The notes below the pieces were generated by a model. That model worked only from the letters and a program-made list of their open reading frames with translations. It was not told where the DNA came from and made no database searches. This document shows positions 1 through 7,294 of a DNA stretch of 16,678 nucleotides, one piece after another (positions within the stretch are counted from its first letter, which is position 1; every line of letters begins with the position of its first letter). Position numbers and translations under genes: made by a program. Source of the DNA: Lachnospiraceae bacterium UBA1760 (GTDB taxonomy: Bacteria > Bacillota > Clostridia > Lachnospirales > Lachnospiraceae); assembly GCA_002314775.1 (NCBI GenBank), contig DCHE01000003.1:88701-105378 (forward strand). The letters run 5' to 3'.

Positions 1-9
1 AATATGTAG

Positions 10-96
10 GTCGCAGCCAACTCCCACTTGCGTGGGACATACTGCGACAGGTCGGTCGGAACCATGCATAATCATGACCTTAGTCATGATGGTTCC
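10..96 (-). other. Two adjacent stem-loops downstream of recU (unclassified structured RNA)
   Basis: Read on the minus strand, recU ends inside a hairpin (96-58). Its outer stem is GGAACC/GGTTCC, its inner stem is ATCATGAC/GTCATGAT with loop TAAG, and seven unpaired bases sit on the 3' side. A second hairpin (48-10) follows: stem GTCGCAG/CTGCGAC, an asymmetric internal loop (TATG/GTTGG), then stem TCCCAC/GTGGGA capped by GCAA, a GNRA tetraloop. The GNRA loop exists only on the minus strand, which suggests that is the transcribed strand. There is no T-run after the second stem within the window, so a classic terminator is not shown. I do not recognise an RNA family. It may be the 3' end of the operon mRNA, or the start of a separate RNA or leader cut by the window edge. 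Confidence 0.5.
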
Positions 97-626
97 TCCC
101 TACTAGAAAGATCTATGCTAAGGCCCTTTAAATAATGAACAATAGCTCCTCCCTCTGACTTAAGGAAGTAATCATCCGAAAGTTCAAGATACTTGAAGTT
201 CTTTGGATGTCCTTCTTTTACTCTTTCAACATAACGTTTTAGTTCAACAAAAGGCATATAGTAGAAATCATTTCTCTCAGTAAACATAATAAGCAGAAAC
301 GAAACCCCTCCCTGAGCCTCAAATTCCTCCATGAATTTGTACTGATGCTCATGAATATTCTGGAGGGAAAATGTATCCTTATTGCACTCCTTCGCATCGA
401 AGCACACAGGAACCCCCTGAATAACACCGATATAATCTACTGTTGAATCCTTCTCAAAGAAGGCCTTTGTTATAACTCTCTGTTCAGTATCGAAGTGTAC
501 GGGAACTATTGGTGTGGGTATTTTCTGAACCAGCCCAAGCTTTTTATCCCTGTAAACCTCATTAGTTTTATTGATTAACTCCTCAAAGGTTGAACCTCTG
601 AGTCCCCTAGAATTCCAGGTAGCCAT
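84..626 (-). CDS. recU: Holliday junction resolvase RecU
   Basis: RecU is the Holliday-junction-resolving endonuclease of Bacillota, acting in recombinational repair and chromosome segregation. The 180-residue product has the N-terminal NSRGLRGSTFEELI segment (residues 5-18), KIPTPI (35-40) and the PD-(D/E)XK nuclease core STVDYIGV...FDAKE (61-80). Asp64, Asp77 and Lys79 have the same spacing as the catalytic D-E-K set of the Bacillus enzyme, with Asp replacing Glu at the second position. It is slightly shorter than the Bacillus protein of about 206 residues, mostly at the N terminus. The ATG at 626 follows a GGAG at 634-637 with 7 bases of spacing and lies 13 bp after the pseudouridine synthase stop, so it is the last gene of an operon in this window. 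Its stop codon is inside the stem of a downstream hairpin. Identification is confident. Confidence 0.95.
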   Translation of the reverse strand: MATWNSRGLRGSTFEELINKTNEVYRDKKLGLVQKIPTPIVPVHFDTEQRVITKAFFEKDSTVDYIGVIQGVPVCFDAKECNKDTFSLQNIHEHQYKFMEEFEAQGGVSFLLIMFTERNDFYYMPFVELKRYVERVKEGHPKNFKYLELSDDYFLKSEGGAIVHYLKGLSIDLSSREEPS

Positions 627-639
627 GTCTTATCTCCAA

Positions 640-1632
640 TTACATCTGGTTCCAGATAATCTGGAACATCCATGGAAGATCACTGTGGAAGGTCTTGCCT
701 GAAAAATCAAACTTCTCTTTTCCATCTCCGGCAGGGAAGGTTACCTCTCCTGCATGAAGCAGGTGGTGTCTTAGACCAAATCTCTGTCTGAAGGTTTCAT
801 TTAAATTCTTGTTGCCATACTTGTTATCACCGATAATAGGATAGCCAAGAAATGCAAGATGAGCTCTTATCTGGTGAGATTTTCCTGTGAGAAGTCTTAT
901 TTTTAGTAAGGTGTAGCTGTTCTTAAACTCAACTGGCTCATAGATTGCCTCGATTTTCTCGTACTCCTTTGGCATTCCCTTAAGCACGTAGGTTTCCTCA
1001 CTGATAACGTCAACCTTATTTAATTCCTCATCCTTGTAAAGGTATGCTGAGATTCTTGTCTCATGCTCAAAGGTCTTATGAACTATAGCGTAATAATCCT
1101 TGTCAATCCTTCTCTCTCTGATAATCTTTGTTAAGTATCTGCTGCCCTCGAGAGAAATTCCGCACAGAAGAAGTCCTGAAGTATTTCTATCTAATCTGTT
1201 ACATACTGAAGGTCTGAATGTTTCAAGCTGCTTTTCTGTAACAATTCCCTTAAGAATACAGTAGTCTATAATCTTCTCATTCATTGAATAATCATCGTCC
1301 TTAGCCTTTTGAGAAAGAATTCCATACGGTTTATTAACAATTAATATATCCTTTGATTCATAAACTACTTCTAATTCTGTTACATCCATCATATTCACCT
1401 CGTGTCTTTTATCCTTCCTAAATTTTAAAATAGTATCATCTGCTAAATATAATTTGACAGAATCTCCAATGCTAAGTATCTCTTCCCCCGTGGCCTTTTT
1501 GTCATTTAATACAATATTCTTCTTACGAAGCATCTTGTAAACAAATGACTGCGGTGCCAAATCCAGATACTTAAACAGGAGTTTTTTCATTTTTTGATTT
1601 GCTTCATTTTTATCAATTAAGATTTCTACCAT
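640..1632 (-). CDS. RluA/RluD-family pseudouridine synthase
   Basis: This enzyme converts specific uridines in RNA, probably rRNA, to pseudouridine. The 330-residue protein begins with an S4-like RNA-binding region (about residues 13-65). The RluA catalytic domain follows, with the VNKPYGILS segment (99-107), the NRLDRNTSGLLL motif carrying catalytic Asp148, and the GKSHQIRAHLAFLGYPIIGD block (250-269) typical of RluA/RluC/RluD. The usual HRLDxxTSG is NRLDRNTSG here. Start at 1632 is supported by GAGG at 1641-1644. It sits 48 bp after the small membrane protein gene and 13 bp before recU, in one transcription unit. Target position cannot be read from sequence; RluC- or RluD-like is the safest statement. 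Confidence 0.92.
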   Translation of the reverse strand: MVEILIDKNEANQKMKKLLFKYLDLAPQSFVYKMLRKKNIVLNDKKATGEEILSIGDSVKLYLADDTILKFRKDKRHEVNMMDVTELEVVYESKDILIVNKPYGILSQKAKDDDYSMNEKIIDYCILKGIVTEKQLETFRPSVCNRLDRNTSGLLLCGISLEGSRYLTKIIRERRIDKDYYAIVHKTFEHETRISAYLYKDEELNKVDVISEETYVLKGMPKEYEKIEAIYEPVEFKNSYTLLKIRLLTGKSHQIRAHLAFLGYPIIGDNKYGNKNLNETFRQRFGLRHHLLHAGEVTFPAGDGKEKFDFSGKTFHSDLPWMFQIIWNQM

Positions 1633-1680
1633 AAAAATCGCCTCATGTTCTTAAGAAATATAATCTATGAAATATTCTGT

Positions 1681-2280
1681 CTAATAAGTAAGCTCTATCA
1701 AATGCTTTGCAATGTATCTGTCAACCTTTTTGTCATCCTCAGATGGCTCGTTTATCTTTTTAATCTCCCTGTCGAGCCTGTCCAAGCTAGAAACCACTAG
1801 TACTCTGTACTTAAACTTAAGTCCCTCGTAGGACATCTTTAAGTACTCTGTGTACTTATGATTCTTATCATTTGAAGAAGCGTCAGGTACATATGCAATT
1901 ACATTGTTGTTATATACAAGAATGCAAGGGAAAAACATAATTCCCTCCGATTTTGATATATTAATGTCATATAAGAATTTAACGTTGTTTGCCTTAGCCA
2001 CTTCCTCCGTCTTTTCATACTCCGCCTTACTGAGAGGCTTAAACCTAAGGCACATAAAGTAGCCTATAAGCATCTTCGCAAATGGCAGTGACATTACACA
2101 GGCAATAATAGTGAGAAGTGTGTTTCTCGTCTGATAAATAATCAGAGCCAATACAACATCAACTAAAATGCAAAGGAAAAGACCAAGTGTAAGAATAAGC
2201 TTAGTGTTCTTATTCTTTCTTGCGTAGCCGTAATCACCCTTATTAATCTTCTTTTTTTCCTTTTTCAAATCCTTATTCAT
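1681..2280 (-). CDS. Small membrane protein of unknown function
   Basis: I do not recognise this 199-residue protein. It has a lysine-rich N terminus (residues 2-27), two hydrophobic segments likely to span the membrane (about 27-49 and 54-77), and a soluble C-terminal part of about 120 residues of mixed charge without a known motif. The ATG at 2280 lies two bases after the stop of the upstream rRNA methyltransferase gene, with a GGAG 12 bases upstream, suggesting translational coupling. An in-frame ATG at 2298 would add six residues and overlap the upstream gene by 16 bp, but has no well-spaced ribosome binding site. Lying between two rRNA-modification genes suggests co-expression, not a specific function. 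Confidence 0.82.
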   Translation of the reverse strand: MNKDLKKEKKKINKGDYGYARKNKNTKLILTLGLFLCILVDVVLALIIYQTRNTLLTIIACVMSLPFAKMLIGYFMCLRFKPLSKAEYEKTEEVAKANNVKFLYDINISKSEGIMFFPCILVYNNNVIAYVPDASSNDKNHKYTEYLKMSYEGLKFKYRVLVVSSLDRLDREIKKINEPSEDDKKVDRYIAKHLIELTY

Positions 2281-2282
2281 AG

Positions 2283-3686
2283 CTACATCATTCTCCATCC
2301 TGGCAGGTATTTATTCTTTATGGTTCCATTCTTAAGCTTACCAAATCCAAGTGGAAATGAATCAACAAGAATAAGAATATATCCTTCTTTTTTCTTATCC
2401 TTAAAGCCTTCTTCTATAGTCGCCTCAGTCTCAGTGATATCTATTGTCTCTCCCTTAAGATATCTTAACACTCTCTCATCCTCTCTTGATAGATTAAGTG
2501 TAAGTCTGAATTCCTCCTTCTTAAGGCTCATGGCAAGTGCCTCGCTCGGTTCAAATCTGTTCTTCTTTATCTCACCGAACAAGAGACCCTGTCTTAATAT
2601 TCTAAGCCCCTCTGTATCAGGACAGGCTTCCTTGATAAAGTAAACCTTTTCCTTCTTTATCTCAAAGCGTCTAGAAGGCATGTCTTTATTTATATTTGAG
2701 AGAAAATCTTTAAGCTCCTCTGGAAGCTTTGAGGGTTTAATAAAGTAGTCATTTTTTATGCCATCCTCTTTCTCTCTCTTATCCTTTAGTAATACTGTAA
2801 AATGTCCCTCTCCCTTAATCTTATGCGGAAAGAGTCTTGCACAGTATTTGTAGCTTTCATCCTTTGATTCTGTATATTCCGGCTTGCCACAAACAAAGCC
2901 CTCAGCCATTTCAAATGGAACAATCTCAAGATTCTCATCCAAATCAAGGAGATATTCAACTGACTTTTCATCCTCAAGCTGCGAGAAGGTACAGGTGGAA
3001 TAAAGAATCATACCACCCGGTTTAAGCATCTTAACTACCTCGTTAAGAATGCCCCTTTGAATACCTGCAAACATCTCTGTGCCATTTTGCTCCCAGGCTG
3101 TAACCATGGAATAGGATTTTCTGAACATTCCCTCTCCAGAACAAGGGGCATCAATAAGAATCTTATCAAAGCCCTCCGGAAATGCTTTGCTTAATGTGTT
3201 AGGTGCCTCACAGCATATCATCATATTATCCACTCCAAAAACCTCAAGGTTTTTAAGAAGTGCCTTTGCCCTCGATGCACTGATGTCATTTGACACAAGA
3301 AATCCTGTACCCTTAAGCTTAGCTGCAAGCTCTGTGGACTTTCCACCAGGTGCTGCGCAGATATCTAAAACAATATCGCCCTCCTCAATAGGAAGCGTTG
3401 TAGCTGGCAGTGTTGCACTTGGCTCCTGAAGATAGTAAAGTCCCGCGTAATAATAAGGATGCTTTGATGGCTTACATATTGCATCATCATAATAAAATGC
3501 ATTCTTACACCAAGGCACTGGAGTAAGCTCAAATGGAGATATCTTTAAGAAATCCTCAACAGAAATCTTAAGCGTGTTTACTCTAAGTGCATGGTACATG
3601 GGATTATCCAGGCATGCTATATAATTGTCATAATCTTCCTTAAGAAGATCCTTCATCTCATCTATAAATTTCTCTGGTAATTTCAT
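2283..3686 (-). CDS. RsmF-like 16S rRNA (cytosine-C5) methyltransferase, NOL1/NOP2/Sun family
   Basis: SAM-dependent RNA m5C methyltransferase of the NOL1/NOP2/Sun family, probably acting on 16S rRNA. In the 467-residue product the SAM-binding motif is DICAAPGGKST (108-118). The two family cysteines are visible: Cys182 in DAPCSGEGMFRK (motif IV) and Cys232 in YSTCTF (motif VI), one acting as nucleophile and the other in product release. The C-terminal part (about 300-467) fits the extra domain found in RsmF/YebU-type proteins and ends in a PUA-like region with VDSFPLGFGKLKNG. The ATG at 3686 is one base after the hflX stop; an AAGGAG lies 13 bases upstream within the end of hflX, so translation is probably coupled. 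The family call is firm; the exact rRNA position is inferred. Confidence 0.93.
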   Translation of the reverse strand: MKLPEKFIDEMKDLLKEDYDNYIACLDNPMYHALRVNTLKISVEDFLKISPFELTPVPWCKNAFYYDDAICKPSKHPYYYAGLYYLQEPSATLPATTLPIEEGDIVLDICAAPGGKSTELAAKLKGTGFLVSNDISASRAKALLKNLEVFGVDNMMICCEAPNTLSKAFPEGFDKILIDAPCSGEGMFRKSYSMVTAWEQNGTEMFAGIQRGILNEVVKMLKPGGMILYSTCTFSQLEDEKSVEYLLDLDENLEIVPFEMAEGFVCGKPEYTESKDESYKYCARLFPHKIKGEGHFTVLLKDKREKEDGIKNDYFIKPSKLPEELKDFLSNINKDMPSRRFEIKKEKVYFIKEACPDTEGLRILRQGLLFGEIKKNRFEPSEALAMSLKKEEFRLTLNLSREDERVLRYLKGETIDITETEATIEEGFKDKKKEGYILILVDSFPLGFGKLKNGTIKNKYLPGWRMM

Positions 3687-3687
3687 G

Positions 3688-4923
3688 TTAGATATTTAGC
3701 TCCTTAGGAATATATGCCTTAACAAATATTCCATCCTCTCTGTACTCCTCTGAAAGAAGTGTACCCTTATCTCTTATTTTGCTGATTACTCCGGCATTTT
3801 GATATGGAATAAGCTTTTCTATCAGCTCCATATTGTCATTTATAATATCCTCAATGGCTGTCAGAAGCTCAGTGAGACAGGTTCCTTTTTTTGCTGATAT
3901 AAAGAAATTCTTCTCAGCTCTGAAATCTCTTATGGCTGGTGCTTCAGAAAGCATATCAACCTTGTTAAAAACTGTAATTATTGTCTTATCCTTTACTCCA
4001 AGTGTATCCAGAGTCTCATAAACAGTTCTTATATGCTTGTCACAGTCAGGGTTTGTACAGTCAACAACATGCAAAATGATATCTGCATACTGAGATTCCT
4101 CAAGAGTTGACTTGAAAGCCTTTATCAGATGATGTGGAAGCTTTCTTATAAATCCAACTGTGTCAGTCATGATAACCTTCTTGCCCTGTGGCAGTAAAAG
4201 TGTTCTCGAGGTTGGATCAAGTGTAGCAAAAAGCTTATTCTCCTCTAAAACTCCCGCCTCAGTGAGCTTATTGAGAAGTGTCGACTTTCCAGCATTAGTA
4301 TATCCAACAATAGATACAATAGGAATACTAGCCTGCATTCTCTGCTTTCTTGTCACATCTCTGTGAGCCTCAATCTCCTTACACTCATGAGAAAGCTGGG
4401 CAATTCTGTTTTTAATAATTCTTCTATCAGTTTCAAGCTTTTTCTCACCCGGACCTCTGGTTCCAATACCACCACCAAGCCTTGATAGCTCACTTCTTGA
4501 GCCTACAAGCCTTGTAGCTCTGTATCTAAGCTGAGCAAGCTCTACCTGAAGCTTACCCTCAGAAGTCACTGCGTGCTTTGCAAATATATCAAGTATTACA
4601 GCAGTTCTGTCTAATACTGCAATGTCGAGTGCATTTTCAAGATTTTTCTGCTGGATTGGGCTTAATTCGTCATCACACACAACAAGAGTTGCCTCTGTCT
4701 CGTAAATCAAATCTCTAAGCTCCTCCACCTTTCCCTTACCAAGATAGGTAGTGTGATCAAAATCAGCCTTATTCTGAATAAGTCTTCCTACAGTAATTCC
4801 TCCGGCAGTTGATACTAGCTCTGAAAGCTCGTCTAAAAGAGACTCAGTCTCTTCAGTTTCGACACTCCCAAGAGATACTGCTATCAGTATTACTCTGTCT
4901 TCAATTTCTTTATTTTCAAACAT
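3688..4923 (-). CDS. hflX: GTPase HflX
   Basis: HflX is a ribosome-associated GTPase that binds the 50S subunit and in several bacteria splits stalled or stress-damaged 70S ribosomes. The 411-residue protein has the HflX N-terminal domain, including TYLGKGKVEEL (59-69), and the glycine-rich linker LGGGIGTRGPGEKKLETDRR (149-168). The G domain shows G1 GYTNAGKS (207-214), switch I TLDPTSR (234-240), G3 DTVG (254-257), G4 NKVD (320-323) and G5 SAKKG (343-347). A short C-terminal domain follows. Length is normal for the family. The ATG at 4923 has AAGGA 7 bases upstream and is 14 bp from the preceding TPR gene. Its place beside rRNA-modifying enzymes fits a role at the ribosome. Confidence 0.96.
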   Translation of the reverse strand: MFENKEIEDRVILIAVSLGSVETEETESLLDELSELVSTAGGITVGRLIQNKADFDHTTYLGKGKVEELRDLIYETEATLVVCDDELSPIQQKNLENALDIAVLDRTAVILDIFAKHAVTSEGKLQVELAQLRYRATRLVGSRSELSRLGGGIGTRGPGEKKLETDRRIIKNRIAQLSHECKEIEAHRDVTRKQRMQASIPIVSIVGYTNAGKSTLLNKLTEAGVLEENKLFATLDPTSRTLLLPQGKKVIMTDTVGFIRKLPHHLIKAFKSTLEESQYADIILHVVDCTNPDCDKHIRTVYETLDTLGVKDKTIITVFNKVDMLSEAPAIRDFRAEKNFFISAKKGTCLTELLTAIEDIINDNMELIEKLIPYQNAGVISKIRDKGTLLSEEYREDGIFVKAYIPKELNI

Positions 4924-4937
4924 ATGCTTGTCCTTTA

Positions 4938-5903
4938 TTATTCTGCTTGTGAGCCACCATTTACAGGAGTAGGATCAATATTTACTCTCGAATCAAGGAA
5001 ATCTCTTTCCTTCTTTGCAGCCTCACTGTCTGGATTCGCCTTTAAATACTCATTAACCTTAATCCATGCCTGCTCATACTGATTAGTCTTCTCAAGATAT
5101 ACAATCTCAAGGAACTTAACCTGAGTCAGATAGTCATCATCATTTGCAGAAAGTCCACTGTTAATTATTGCTTCAGCATCTGTATAGTTATCTACAGAAA
5201 GATAATAGGTTGCGAGCTGATATGCAACATAAGTGTTAACACCATAATCAGCTATATATTCCTTGTAGGCAAGTACCATCTCATCGTACATCTCAAGATT
5301 ATAGTAGCAGGTGGCAAGATACATATTTATAGACTTGTTGCCAGCCTCAACATTCTCCTTAAGCACTGGATATGCTTCTTTGTAGTACTTGTTCTGCATC
5401 TTCATAAGTGCCCCTGAAAGCTCGATAAGCTTTAAGAGATAATTGTTATCAATATCGCCAGTATTCTTGGCCTGAAGCTCTATGTAAATCATATTAGCCT
5501 CAGTAAACTCAGCTCTGTACATATAGCACTCTGCGAGATACATCTTTATATCGTTATCGATTTTTGTTGAAAACCACTGCTTCTCCTCAAGTGCCTCTGT
5601 AAATGCCTTCTCAGCCTTTCCATACTTTCCCTCGTTAAGATACTTAATTCCCTCTGTTCTTAATTCCTTTTTATCAGAGTGAATATTAAGAACCAGCACT
5701 CCCACAACAAGAAGTATGATAAAAGTAATTACCATATTTACAACAAGAAATCTCTGCTTCTTCTTTCTTAAGAGCTCCCTCTTTCTTCTTTCCTTAAGCC
5801 TTCTTCTTTTCTCGAGTCTTCTTTTTTCTAATTCTTCCTCGTCATATTCCTCATATTCTTCATAATATTCTTCATATTCAATATCTTTATCTTCAGATTC
5901 CAT
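4938..5903 (-). CDS. Membrane-anchored TPR-repeat protein
   Basis: The product, 321 residues from the chosen start, has an unusual charged N terminus: a Glu/Tyr-rich acidic stretch (residues 8-26), then a strongly basic Arg/Lys stretch (28-51). A single transmembrane segment follows (about 52-73), then tetratricopeptide-type helical repeats (about 80-300), including KYLNEGKYGKAEKAFTEAL, CYYNLEMYDEMVLAYKEY and YYLSVDNYTDAEAIINSGL. Topology is probably a cytoplasmic N terminus with the TPR domain outside, by the positive-inside rule. TPR domains bind proteins; no partner can be named. The frame is open to 5984, but only the ATG at 5903 has a good ribosome binding site (GAGG, 5 bases away); an ATG at 5933 lacks one. 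It is the first gene of the hflX-to-recU cluster. Confidence 0.88.
   Translation of the reverse strand: MESEDKDIEYEEYYEEYEEYDEEELEKRRLEKRRRLKERRKRELLRKKKQRFLVVNMVITFIILLVVGVLVLNIHSDKKELRTEGIKYLNEGKYGKAEKAFTEALEEKQWFSTKIDNDIKMYLAECYMYRAEFTEANMIYIELQAKNTGDIDNNYLLKLIELSGALMKMQNKYYKEAYPVLKENVEAGNKSINMYLATCYYNLEMYDEMVLAYKEYIADYGVNTYVAYQLATYYLSVDNYTDAEAIINSGLSANDDDYLTQVKFLEIVYLEKTNQYEQAWIKVNEYLKANPDSEAAKKERDFLDSRVNIDPTPVNGGSQAE
5824..5894 (-). repeat. Imperfect Glu-Glu-Tyr codon repeat in the TPR gene
   Basis: The 5' end of the TPR gene repeats units such as GAATATGAA/GAGGAATAT, giving EYEEYYEEYEEYDEEE in the protein. The tract is imperfect, so strand slippage would need partial misalignment, but length variation between strains is plausible. 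It encodes the acidic half of an acidic-then-basic cytoplasmic tail. Confidence 0.6.
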
Positions 5904-6002
5904 ATTAACCTCACAATACAATGATTTATCCATTTTAGGGCGCACCAAAAAAGGGCATAAATATAGATATGGACATCTTAACATAAATTTGCAAATGAAT
6001 AA

Positions 6003-6031
6003 AGTATAAAATGTAATTTGAACACTCGTAA
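6003..6031 (-). promoter_or_regulatory. Possible promoter for the TPR-hflX-recU cluster
   Basis: On the minus strand TTACGA (6031-6026) and TATACT (6008-6003) are separated by 17 bases. The -10 matches consensus at 5 of 6 positions; the -35 is weak. It is in the only sizeable gap upstream of the cluster and after the galE terminator, so some promoter is expected here. It gives a leader of roughly 90 bases. Confidence 0.35.
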
Positions 6032-6038
6032 GGCTTTC

Positions 6039-6063
6039 CTATTATCCTTTACTATTATCCTTT
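6039..6063. repeat. 12-bp tandem direct repeat upstream of the TPR gene
   Basis: CTATTATCCTTT occurs at 6039-6050 and again at 6052-6063, separated by one base (period 13). The repeat lies just upstream of the possible -35 of the TPR-hflX cluster and just downstream of the galE terminator. It could be a pair of binding sites for a regulator, or chance in A/T-rich DNA. Confidence 0.5.
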
Positions 6064-6070
6064 CCAATCA

Positions 6071-6107
6071 TATAAAATAAAAATAGAGGCTATAAAGCCC
6101 CTATTTT
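6071..6107 (-). terminator. Rho-independent terminator of the gal operon
   Basis: Minus-strand RNA can form an 11-bp stem, AAAATAGGGGC with GCCTCTATTTT, containing one G.U pair and a six-base loop. A T-rich tail (TTATTTTATA) follows. On the plus strand the G.U becomes an A/C mismatch, which favours the minus strand. It lies 46 bp after the galE stop. Confidence 0.82.
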
Positions 6108-6152
6108 CATAATCGTATTAATATTTATAAGCATTTATGACTGAATCATATT

Positions 6153-7166
6153 TTACGAATTTGCCTCGTTGTACATCTTAGCAAATCTCCATGAATCCTT
6201 ACACATTCTCTCGAGATCATACTGTGCCTCCCAGCCAAGCTCCTCCTTCGCCTTCTTAGGATTTGCGTAGCAGGTAGCAATATCGCCAGCACGTCTTGGC
6301 TTAATCTGATATGGAATCTTAACTCCATTTGCCTCCTCAAAGGCCTTTACAATATCTAGAACGCTGTAGCCATTTCCAGTTCCAAGATTGTAGATATTTA
6401 CACCAGTTGTTGATGTAACCTTATCAACTGCATTTACATGGCCCTTCGCAAGGTCAACAACGTGGATGTAATCTCTGACTCCTGTTCCGTCCGGTGTTGG
6501 GTAATCATCTCCAAATACACCAAGCTCTGGAAGCTTACCAACTGCAACCTGCATAATATATGGCATAAGATTGTTAGGGATTCCATTTGGAGCCTCGCCG
6601 ATAAGTCCTGACTCATGAGCGCCAATCGGATTAAAGTATCTGAGTAAAACTACACTCCAGTCCTTATCAGGAACACAGAAATCAGATAAAATTCCCTCAA
6701 GCATAAGCTTTGTAGAGCCATAAGGATTTGTTGTAGAAAGTGGGAAGTCCTCTGTGATAGGAACTGTCTTTGGTGAACCGTAAACTGTAGCTGATGAAGA
6801 GAAAATAATCTTCTTGCAGTTGTATTCATTCATAAGCTTGCAGAGATTTAAGGTACCAGCAATATTATTCTCATAGTACCAGAGTGGCTTCTGAACTGAC
6901 TCTCCAACCGCCTTAAGACCCGCAAAATGAATTACTGCAGCAATGTCAGGATTCTCCTCAAACACTGGTCTCATCGACTCAATATCAAGAAGGTCTGCCT
7001 TGTAAAACTTTACAGACTTACCAGTAATCTCCATAATTTTGTCACAAACCTCTTCCTTTGAATTGAAGAGATTATCAAATACAACAACCTCATATCCGCT
7101 GTTAAGTAACTCAACACATGTGTGTGATCCAATGTAACCTGTACCGCCTGTAACTAATATTTTCAT
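6153..7166 (-). CDS. galE: UDP-glucose 4-epimerase GalE
   Basis: GalE interconverts UDP-galactose and UDP-glucose with tightly bound NAD, completing the Leloir pathway and supplying UDP-galactose for cell-surface glycans. This 337-residue short-chain dehydrogenase/reductase has the NAD-binding GGTGYIGSH (7-15), the FSSSATVYG block (122-130) with the catalytic serine region, and Tyr149/Lys153 in NPYGSTK. Tyr149 and Lys153 have the same numbers as in the E. coli enzyme (338 residues). Start at 7166 follows AGGGG, 8 bases upstream. It is the last of galT-galK-galE, 128 bp after galK and before a terminator. The larger gap before it may hold an additional promoter, so epimerase could be made without galactose. 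Confidence 0.97.
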   Translation of the reverse strand: MKILVTGGTGYIGSHTCVELLNSGYEVVVFDNLFNSKEEVCDKIMEITGKSVKFYKADLLDIESMRPVFEENPDIAAVIHFAGLKAVGESVQKPLWYYENNIAGTLNLCKLMNEYNCKKIIFSSSATVYGSPKTVPITEDFPLSTTNPYGSTKLMLEGILSDFCVPDKDWSVVLLRYFNPIGAHESGLIGEAPNGIPNNLMPYIMQVAVGKLPELGVFGDDYPTPDGTGVRDYIHVVDLAKGHVNAVDKVTSTTGVNIYNLGTGNGYSVLDIVKAFEEANGVKIPYQIKPRRAGDIATCYANPKKAKEELGWEAQYDLERMCKDSWRFAKMYNEANS

Positions 7167-7190
7167 TATATCTACCCCTTTTCTATATTT

Positions 7191-7218
7191 ATATTAAATT
7201 TGTAATGATTTATGTAAA
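7191..7218 (-). promoter_or_regulatory. Possible internal promoter for galE
   Basis: The 128-bp gap between galK and galE contains minus-strand TTTACA (7218-7213) and TAATAT (7196-7191) with 16-base spacing, about 25 bases before the galE start. Both boxes are imperfect and the region is very A/T-rich, so such matches arise easily. No terminator was seen in this gap, so galE can also be read from the galT promoter. Confidence 0.25.
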
Positions 7219-7294
7219 TTTTATATCATAATAATACAATCTGACATAATTTAACAGTAAAATTAATAACCAAAGTAAATGTCCTGCTTAATAT

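Noticed and set aside
10..48. CRISPR repeat
   Set aside because: The hairpin resembles the palindromic part of some CRISPR repeats, but only one copy is present and there are no spacers.
58..96. Group II intron domain V
   Set aside because: The GGAACC/GGTTCC stem first suggested it, but the bulge size, loop and lack of the catalytic triad do not fit, and one arm is within recU coding sequence.
2320..2643. A 107-codon plus-strand frame opposite the rRNA methyltransferase gene
   Set aside because: Composition is Ser/Leu/Pro-rich as expected for the complement of Lys/Glu-rich coding sequence; it lies within a gene whose motifs are intact.
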